NCBI GenBank assembly: GCA_937967285.1
Contig: CALBSU010000269.1
Coordinates: 1 to 5,038 of the forward strand
DNA: 5,038 nucleotides
Direction of reading: 5' to 3'
Origin: an uncultured Acidobacteriota bacterium
GTDB taxonomy: Bacteria > Acidobacteriota > Blastocatellia > RBC074
The notes under the pieces were generated by a model. It was not told the origin of the DNA. It saw only the letters and a program-made list of their open reading frames with translations, and did not search any database. Below are positions 1-5,038 of the stretch, one piece after another; within the stretch, counting starts at the first letter, position 1; each line of letters begins with the position of its first letter. Position numbers and translations under genes: made by a program.

Positions 1-1559
1 TCGGACGGCCCGATGCCGTCATCCTCTCCCTCGCTCCACCACCAGTGGTAGTACCTCGAACGGTAGATGTAATACTTGACATCGGCGCCGCTGACCGGCT
101 CGCCGAAGAAATATTTGGCCTCGATGGTGTAGCTCGTCTTCTGACCGGTATTGACGAACTGTTTCGGCGTCGCGACCGTCACCTTGTATTCAGGCTTCTT
201 GTACTCGGCGACCTCGAAATAGTGTCGCGCAACCTCAGATTCGCCGATCTTGACGACGATGCCGTAGCTGCCGAGCGGAGCGGCCGCTCCGATATCGACC
301 GAACCGCCGAACGTCCCGCGCGGACTGAGCGCCACATCGCCCTTCCAGATCTCTGCGCCGGCCTGGTCGCTGACCGTGACGCTGACGGTCCGGGCATCGA
401 GCATCTCGTACCCGCCTTCTCCCATCCGCCGCAGCACGCCCTTGAAATGTACCGTCTGATCGGGACGATAGACCGGCCGGTCGGTGTAGATGTAATGAGT
501 CACCTCTCCCATCGGAGAGTTGTCGTAATCGTTGTTCCACCGGAAATAGTACGAAGACAGGTCCGAGACGGCGAAGTCATTGCGGCGACTGGCCATGATC
601 AGATAATCCTGCTCGATCTGCGTCCCCATATCTTCTTCGGGATCGCGATCCTCAGGCGGAACGGGATCGGTTTTCGGCTTCGGATCGGGCTCGATGCGCG
701 TCTTGAGCACGCCGTCCCGATCGGTCGTCCCTTCGGCCAGCGTCTTCCCCTTCCGGACAACCTCGATCTTCACGTCGGTGCGCGGCTCGCCCGATTTGCG
801 GTCCACAGCGTAGACCAGAAACGACCCGTCATTGGTCGTCTTGCTGATCATCGCCAGTTCGGTGACCACGGCGATCGTGTAGGCGCGCAGGTCTCCGTTG
901 ACAGCTTCAACCAGATAGACGCCCGGCTCGCGACGGTCGAGCGAGACCATGCGCGTGTCATATTCGTTCTCGAGCGGACTCAGCACCTGACGCCAGCTTC
1001 CGACCAGCTGGTTCTCGTTGAGCAGCGGGACTCGCGCGTAATCCGACTTGTAGAGCGGCAGCCGCTCGCCGGAGCGGAACCTGTCGTTGAACGCGACTCG
1101 CGATTCGCGCCGCAACTGATCGCGCATGTAGCTCTTGATCGAATAGTAGATCGACCGCTTGAAAGACCGCACCCGCTCGAGGATCGCCGGCCGCCCGTCG
1201 CGCCGTTCGGCAACTTCGCTGACCGATGCCTGATCCTCCTCGCCCATCTGGTGCGGATTGTTGAGCTGCTTGAAGAACCTGACCGGATCCTTGACGCGAT
1301 ACACACGGAAGTCGAGCGTCTTGACGTTCTGATAGTTGATGTAGACGCGCGTATTCTCGCCCGGGCTGTAGGTCCGATTGGTCGAGAGCGAGAACCTTGG
1401 CTTCGACGCCGACGGGGATGCTTCCGGCGTCGGAGTTGCCTCCTGGGCCCGATGCGCCGTCGTCATCATCGTGAACAGAATCAGGATCGCCGCCGATACC
1501 GCCGCGGCATTCACGAGGCTCGTCTTCCATCTGTCGGTTGGGCTGTCTTTTGGGATCAT
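1..1559 (-). CDS. Alpha-2-macroglobulin family protein, N-terminal part (3' end outside window)
   Basis: Large secreted protease-trapping or envelope-defence protein of the bacterial alpha-2-macroglobulin family. About 519 codons are visible without interruption; family members are usually about 1500-1900 residues, so most of the protein, including any thioester and the C-terminal domains, lies beyond base 1. Residues about 17-36 form a hydrophobic signal peptide (LVNAAAVSAAILILFT), followed by a Pro/Ser/Thr-rich linker. Residues about 55-95 look like an MG1 beta-sandwich (YSPGENTRVYINYQN). The MG2 hallmark YTDRPVYRPDQTVHFKG is at about 358-374, and the MG3 entry EYKKPEYKVTV is at about 452. 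A YYHWWW aromatic cluster is near 503-508. The ATG at 1559 is chosen because an in-frame TAG lies four codons upstream and a GAGG Shine-Dalgarno (1572-1575) precedes it by 12 bases. The gene follows a DUF1175 gene in one operon, which points to the YfaS-like rather than the PbpC-linked branch. Whether it has the CxEQ thioester cannot be seen here. Confidence 0.9.
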   Translation of the reverse strand, partial: MIPKDSPTDRWKTSLVNAAAVSAAILILFTMMTTAHRAQEATPTPEASPSASKPRFSLSTNRTYSPGENTRVYINYQNVKTLDFRVYRVKDPVRFFKQLNNPHQMGEEDQASVSEVAERRDGRPAILERVRSFKRSIYYSIKSYMRDQLRRESRVAFNDRFRSGERLPLYKSDYARVPLLNENQLVGSWRQVLSPLENEYDTRMVSLDRREPGVYLVEAVNGDLRAYTIAVVTELAMISKTTNDGSFLVYAVDRKSGEPRTDVKIEVVRKGKTLAEGTTDRDGVLKTRIEPDPKPKTDPVPPEDRDPEEDMGTQIEQDYLIMASRRNDFAVSDLSSYYFRWNNDYDNSPMGEVTHYIYTDRPVYRPDQTVHFKGVLRRMGEGGYEMLDARTVSVTVSDQAGAEIWKGDVALSPRGTFGGSVDIGAAAPLGSYGIVVKIGESEVARHYFEVAEYKKPEYKVTVATPKQFVNTGQKTSYTIEAKYFFGEPVSGADVKYYIYRSRYYHWWWSEGEDDGIGPS

Positions 1560-1571
1560 GGTCGCATTCTA

Positions 1572-1576
1572 CCTCA
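1572..1576 (-). promoter_or_regulatory. Shine-Dalgarno of the A2M gene overlapping the upstream stop codon
   Basis: On the minus strand the DUF1175 gene ends GAT TGA and continues GGTAG, so the TGA stop and the GAGG ribosome-binding sequence share bases. The A2M ATG follows 12 bases after GAGG. Termination on the first gene would place ribosomes at the start of the second, which suggests translational coupling. The overlap is seen directly; the coupling is inferred. Confidence 0.6.
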
Positions 1577-2365
1577 ATCCAGAATCTTCAATCGATAAAA
1601 TCCCAGAAAGTTGTTGTTGGTTGCAAGCGGTCTCCAGCGCGGATCGGGATGACGGTCGAGCACCGCCAGCCTCAACTTCTTGACCTCGCCGTTCTCTCCG
1701 GGAGAAGAGCCGGTGTGATAGACGATCCAGTCGCCCTCGCCGCCGGAAGCATGTCGCGCCTCGCCGATGAAGATCATGACATGATACGGAAACTTCTGAA
1801 CCCATGGCTGGTGAAAAAATAGCAGGTCGCCCGGCTGCAGCCGCAGCCTGTCGCGCCCGATGTATTTCACGTTGAAGTTTTTGAGAGTCCGGGCATCGGC
1901 AAACTCCGCGAACTTACCGTTGACCAGATCCTCCGGAATGAAGGAGCCGTAATCGGTCCGGAACAGTTTTTCGCCGACCGGTGATCTGTCGAGGTTGTAG
2001 GCCGCGACATCCGGCGCGACCGCCTCATACCCTTCTCCCATCGCCTGAAACCAGGAGCGGTCGTGACGCTTGAGCGCCTCGCGCCAAGCGAAACGGACCA
2101 GCCCCGAACAGTCACGCTGCTCGGGATTCCAGCCGTCGCTCGGCCTGTAGAACTGCATCTCCGCGACCTGACAGAACCACTTCCTGAAATTCTGCCGGTC
2201 GTTGAAGGTCCTCAACTCCGCGGCATCCGGCATGCCGTCGCCGTCGGAATCGGTCAGCATCAGCGCGGGCTTCGGCCTGACAGCCGTCCTGCGAGGCTTC
2301 TCGCCACAGCCCGCCAGCCCCGACAACAGCGCCAGCGAAATCATTATTCTGATCAGTCCGCTCAC
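1574..2365 (-). CDS. DUF1175 (YfaT-like) lipoprotein with papain/NlpC-type Cys-His motifs
   Basis: 263-residue predicted lipoprotein of the DUF1175 family, found next to YfaS-type alpha-2-macroglobulins. Residues 1-20 form a signal peptide with lipobox LAGC (Cys20). Gly at +2 suggests outer-membrane rather than inner-membrane sorting. Residues 39-50 carry an Asp-rich loop (DSDGDGMPDAAE) resembling a calcium-binding EF-hand or thrombospondin type 3 loop. The core has QRDCSGLVRFAWREAL around Cys86, matching the nucleophile context of NlpC/P60-like cysteine hydrolases. Downstream, PYHVMIFIGE (His195) and YHTG (His217) resemble the catalytic histidine strand, and LQPGDLLFF is the usual preceding strand. 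Its substrate is unknown; peptidoglycan peptide cleavage or A2M processing are possibilities only. The GTG start at 2365 directly follows an in-frame TAA and gives a proper basic N-region (Arg6). An ATG at codon 8 would leave a signal without positive charge. A GGAG lies 12 bases upstream, which is rather far. It is the first gene of the operon with the A2M gene. Confidence 0.88.
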   Translation of the reverse strand: MSGLIRIMISLALLSGLAGCGEKPRRTAVRPKPALMLTDSDGDGMPDAAELRTFNDRQNFRKWFCQVAEMQFYRPSDGWNPEQRDCSGLVRFAWREALKRHDRSWFQAMGEGYEAVAPDVAAYNLDRSPVGEKLFRTDYGSFIPEDLVNGKFAEFADARTLKNFNVKYIGRDRLRLQPGDLLFFHQPWVQKFPYHVMIFIGEARHASGGEGDWIVYHTGSSPGENGEVKKLRLAVLDRHPDPRWRPLATNNNFLGFYRLKILD

Positions 2366-2449
2366 TTATCCAAACGTCTCCGGTTACCAGATCTCGCCGC
2401 CGGCAGTCTCCCGCAACCGATTTCGAGCATCCGGCAATGTCATCCAAAG

Positions 2450-2466
2450 ATTACATAACTATTACA
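2450..2466 (-). repeat. Tandem direct repeat TGTAAT-N5-TGTAAT, possible OmpR-family operator
   Basis: Read on the minus strand the sequence is TGTAAT AGTTA TGTAAT: two identical hexamers 11 base pairs apart, one helical turn. The 6-5-6 direct-repeat layout is the form bound by several OmpR/PhoP-type regulators as tandem dimers. An OmpR-family regulator is encoded about 2 kb away. The repeat overlaps the weak plus-strand promoter elements of the desaturase. An identical hexamer pair at this spacing is expected by chance in a few percent of regions this size, and more often in A+T-rich DNA, so this is suggestive only. Confidence 0.3.
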
Positions 2467-2597
2467 CACAGGAATCGTCCCGCCTGTTAGGATGAATTTC
2501 AGATATCGGTTCGTCAAGAATAACCGTTCGCATCAATTAATAACATGGCTCGAATCGGGACGGAACCGGCATCGGCACCAATAAACTCTCATGAATC

Positions 2598-2603
2598 AAG
2601 GAG
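2598..2603 (+). promoter_or_regulatory. Strong Shine-Dalgarno of the desaturase gene
   Basis: AAGGAG lies four bases before the ATG at 2608. It is a near-perfect anti-16S match and fixes this start. Confidence 0.75.
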
Positions 2604-2607
2604 TTAA

Positions 2608-3483
<876 letters not shown>

Positions 3484-3529
3484 TTTCGATTCATCATCTG
3501 AAGGCGTTTTCCTCACGCTTCCAACCCGC

Positions 3530-3562
3530 GAGCCCGTGGCTTAAAATTCAGGCCATGGGCTC
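3530..3562 (+). promoter_or_regulatory. 11-bp inverted repeat straddling the histidine kinase start codon
   Basis: Left arm GAGCCCGTGGC (3530-3540) and right arm GCCATGGGCTC (3552-3562) are reverse complements except for one position, which would be a G-U wobble in RNA. The 11-base spacer is TTAAAATTCAG. The kinase ATG (3555-3557) is inside the right arm, so on any transcript entering from upstream it would be base-paired in a G+C-rich hairpin. As DNA, the arms are 22 bp centre to centre and flank the TAAAAT element, as an operator could. No U-run follows, so it is not a classic terminator. The symmetry is seen directly; the function is inferred. Confidence 0.55.
3542..3547 (+). promoter_or_regulatory. 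Candidate -10 element for leaderless kinase mRNA
   Basis: TAAAAT matches the -10 consensus at five of six positions and ends seven bases before the kinase ATG, the spacing seen when transcription starts at the A of the start codon. No Shine-Dalgarno precedes the ATG, which fits a leaderless message. The -35 position (around TTCCAA, 3519-3524, 17-base spacer) is weak. Confidence 0.4.
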
Positions 3563-4469
3563 AACGGGGCAGCGAAAATCAGTCTACTTCTTCATCATCC
3601 TCTGCATCGTCCTGGTGGCGGTGGCGGTGGCGCTCAACGTCGGCTGGATCGTCCTCAACTGGCGCGAAGTTGCGCTCCTCGTTTTCGGCGTCATCTTCTT
3701 TCTGATCATCATCGCCGGCCTGGTGCTCAACACCATCTTCCTCGTCCGCGAAATCAGACGCAACGAACAGCATGACAGCTTCATCAATGCGGTGACGCAC
3801 GAGCTGAAGACGCCGATCGCCTCGATCCGACTCTACCTCGAAACGCTGCAGACCCGACAGGTCGATGAGAAGCAGCGCAACGAGTTCTACCGGATCATGC
3901 TCGATGACAGCGACCGGCTGCTGCACACCGTCGAGCAGGTGCTCAGGGCCGGCCGATCCGGTCACAAGACACACCAGATGCACTCCTCGCAGATCGACCT
4001 GCGGGAGCTGACTGTCGAGTGCGTCGAGATAGCCCGGACCAGAACCCACCTGACCGACGAGCAGTTGAAATTCATGGATTCGCTGCCGGCAGGGACGAAC
4101 CCGATGGTCAAGGGAGATGCCGACGAGATCCGGGCCGCCGTCTCGAATCTGATCGACAATGCGATCAAATACTCAGACGAGGTGATCGACATCACCGTCC
4201 AGATCTTCGCTCCGGACTCGAAATCTCTCGCCATCCGCGTCAGGGATCGCGGCATCGGAATCCCCGCCGGCCAGATCGACCAGATCTTCAAACGCTTCTA
4301 CCGCGTGCCTCGGATGGTGGCCACCAGGATCAAAGGCACCGGACTCGGGCTCTATATCGTTCAATCCGTAGTCAAGAAACACGGCGGCAGAGTGATCGCC
4401 GAAAGCCCCGGCGAAGGTCTCGGCAGCACCATCACCATCTACCTGCCCGGCATGGGCAAGCGGGAGTGA
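3555..4469 (+). CDS. Compact membrane sensor histidine kinase (HisKA-HATPase_c), no sensor domain
   Basis: 304-residue two-component histidine kinase that autophosphorylates and passes phosphate to the regulator encoded six bases downstream. Two transmembrane helices (about 10-33 and 39-64) are joined by only about five residues, so there is essentially no periplasmic sensor. No HAMP or PAS follows: only about 17 residues separate the second helix from the phospho-accepting histidine. The HisKA H-box is FINAVTHELKTP with His82. The ATPase domain has the N-box NLIDNAIKYS (Asn198 and Asn202), the G1 box DRGIGIP (Asp231-Gly235), the F-box FKRFYR (245-250) and the G2 box GTGLGL (261-266). All motifs for activity are intact. 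This minimal form matches intramembrane-sensing kinases, which respond to the membrane itself or to a partner membrane protein. The ATG at 3555 is the first ATG, GTG or TTG start in this frame after the desaturase stop. It lacks a Shine-Dalgarno and lies in an inverted repeat. Confidence 0.93.
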   Translation: MGSTGQRKSVYFFIILCIVLVAVAVALNVGWIVLNWREVALLVFGVIFFLIIIAGLVLNTIFLVREIRRNEQHDSFINAVTHELKTPIASIRLYLETLQTRQVDEKQRNEFYRIMLDDSDRLLHTVEQVLRAGRSGHKTHQMHSSQIDLRELTVECVEIARTRTHLTDEQLKFMDSLPAGTNPMVKGDADEIRAAVSNLIDNAIKYSDEVIDITVQIFAPDSKSLAIRVRDRGIGIPAGQIDQIFKRFYRVPRMVATRIKGTGLGLYIVQSVVKKHGGRVIAESPGEGLGSTITIYLPGMGKRE

Positions 4470-4473
4470 GGGG
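4468..4473 (+). promoter_or_regulatory. Shine-Dalgarno of the response regulator gene
   Basis: GAGGGG begins at the second base of the kinase TGA stop and sits two bases before the ATG at 4476. The effective pairing is probably shifted (GAGG, 4468-4471, four bases from the ATG). The overlap with the stop codon suggests coupled translation of kinase and regulator. Confidence 0.5.
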
Positions 4474-4475
4474 AT

Positions 4476-5038
4476 ATGCCGAAGATTCTGATCGTCGAAG
4501 ATGAACAGCACCTCGCCGCCGGCCTGAGATTCAACCTCGAAGCGGAAGGGTACGAAGTGCAGATCGCTCCGGACGGCGAGACCGCGCTCGAGATGATCCT
4601 CGATCAGGATTTCGACTGCGTCATTCTGGATGTCATGCTCCCGGGCAGGAACGGGTTCGAGGTTGCGCAGGAATTGAGGCGAGCCGGACGCTTCGTGCCG
4701 ATTCTGATGCTGACTGCACGCAGTCGCCCCGAGGATATTCTCAAGGGATTCGAGGCCGGCGCCGACGACTATCTTCCCAAACCATTCGAACTCAAGATCC
4801 TCATCGCACGGCTCGGCGGCCTGCTGCGGCGACTCGAATGGTTCAGAATCTCGGAGGACAGATCGGAAAAATCTCCCGCTTCGACCTTCACCTTTGCAGG
4901 CATCACGATCGACTTCAAAGCCCTCACACTCACCGCCGGAGAGAAAACCGTTCGCCTGACGCTGATGGAAGCCGACCTTCTCCGCTTCCTGATCAAACAC
5001 CAGGGCCAGACCGTCTCTCGCCGCCAGATCCTCGAAGA
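4476..5038 (+). CDS. OmpR-family response regulator (3' end outside window)
   Basis: DNA-binding response regulator and presumed partner of the upstream kinase; 187 codons are visible and the usual length is about 225-240, so roughly 40-50 residues are missing. The receiver domain spans about 3-117, with acidic pocket Glu8/Asp9, phospho-accepting Asp52 in the VILDVMLPG context, Thr80 of the LTAR switch and Lys102 in YLPKPF. A linker of about 20 residues, rich in charged residues, leads to an OmpR/PhoB-type winged helix starting near residue 137 (FTFAGITIDF). It has the characteristic LTLMEADLLRFLI helix (161-173) and QTVSRRQILE at the cut edge. The recognition helix is not in the window, so DNA specificity cannot be guessed. 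The ATG at 4476 follows the kinase stop by six bases, so the two genes form an operon with the kinase first. Confidence 0.95.
   Translation, partial: MPKILIVEDEQHLAAGLRFNLEAEGYEVQIAPDGETALEMILDQDFDCVILDVMLPGRNGFEVAQELRRAGRFVPILMLTARSRPEDILKGFEAGADDYLPKPFELKILIARLGGLLRRLEWFRISEDRSEKSPASTFTFAGITIDFKALTLTAGEKTVRLTLMEADLLRFLIKHQGQTVSRRQILE

Larger units (their letters stand above)
2366..2607. promoter_or_regulatory. Divergent intergenic control region (about 240 bases, no gene)
   Basis: This stretch separates the 5' ends of the minus-strand DUF1175-A2M operon and the plus-strand desaturase, so it must hold promoters for both unless they are read through. It is clearly more A+T-rich in its middle (about 2450-2545) than the flanking genes. 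No convincing protein of useful length was seen. On the plus strand, ATGTCA (2437-2442) and TATTAC (2460-2465) are 17 bases apart, each matching the sigma-70 consensus at four of six positions. TAATAA (2538-2543) is a possible -10 without a good -35. On the minus strand, TTGACG is present (2512-2517) but without a good -10 at the right distance. The exact promoters are uncertain. Confidence 0.5.

Noticed and set aside
45..1598. Open reading frame of 517 codons on the plus strand
   Set aside because: It lies antisense to the A2M gene, whose MG2 and MG3 motifs and signal peptide are clear. The antisense product is an Arg/Asp/Val-rich string with no motif, as expected for the shadow of a G+C-rich gene, and it has no sensible Shine-Dalgarno.
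2475..2562. Inverted 7-mers CGTCCCG and CGGGACG in the intergenic region
   Set aside because: The arms are about 75 bases apart, short and without extension, so chance is the simplest explanation.
3500..3522. Possible terminator hairpin after the desaturase (GAAGGCG ... CGCTTC)
   Set aside because: The stem is only six pairs with a bulge, and no T-run follows (the next bases are CCAACCCG). It would not be a convincing Rho-independent terminator.
4173..5000. Open reading frame of 275 codons on the minus strand
   Set aside because: It spans the antisense of the end of the kinase and most of the regulator; both plus-strand proteins show intact family motifs. No domain is recognisable in the antisense product.

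Overview
The window looks like a chromosomal segment of a diderm (Gram-negative-type) bacterium of moderately high G+C (judged by eye). It carries a signal-peptide-bearing alpha-2-macroglobulin, a lipobox protein, a membrane desaturase and a HisKA/OmpR-type two-component pair. Overall style (A2M next to a DUF1175 lipoprotein with an Asp-rich loop, kinase gene before regulator gene) resembles Acidobacteriota and related phyla. That placement is an impression from protein style, not a demonstrated assignment.

Layout. Bases 1-2365 are on the minus strand. A DUF1175 (YfaT-like) lipoprotein gene (2365 to 1574, GTG start) is followed after 14 bases by the start of a bacterial alpha-2-macroglobulin gene (from 1559, running off the left edge; about 519 codons present, MG1 to MG3 region). 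The A2M Shine-Dalgarno overlaps the stop codon of the upstream gene, so the two are very likely one translationally coupled operon. Bases 2366-2607 are a gene-free divergent control region with a tandem TGTAAT-N5-TGTAAT repeat. Bases 2608-3483 (plus) encode a complete three-histidine-box fatty acid desaturase. Bases 3484-3554 are a short spacer ending in an inverted repeat that straddles the next start codon. Bases 3555-4469 (plus) encode a compact membrane histidine kinase with no sensor or HAMP domain. From 4476 an OmpR-family response regulator runs off the right edge (187 codons present).

How the parts may work together. The left operon probably makes a periplasmic anti-protease or envelope-defence A2M plus a lipid-anchored papain/NlpC-fold partner, as in the yfaS-yfaT arrangement of enterobacteria. 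The right half pairs a lipid desaturase with a kinase that is almost entirely transmembrane plus catalytic core, and its regulator. A membrane-state sensing circuit that adjusts lipid unsaturation is an attractive inference, but the sequence shows only proximity, strand agreement and a regulator-style repeat upstream of the desaturase. The most distinctive non-coding feature is the 11-bp-armed dyad at 3530-3562. It encloses a TAAAAT element and buries the kinase ATG, in a place with no Shine-Dalgarno and with spacing typical of a leaderless transcript.
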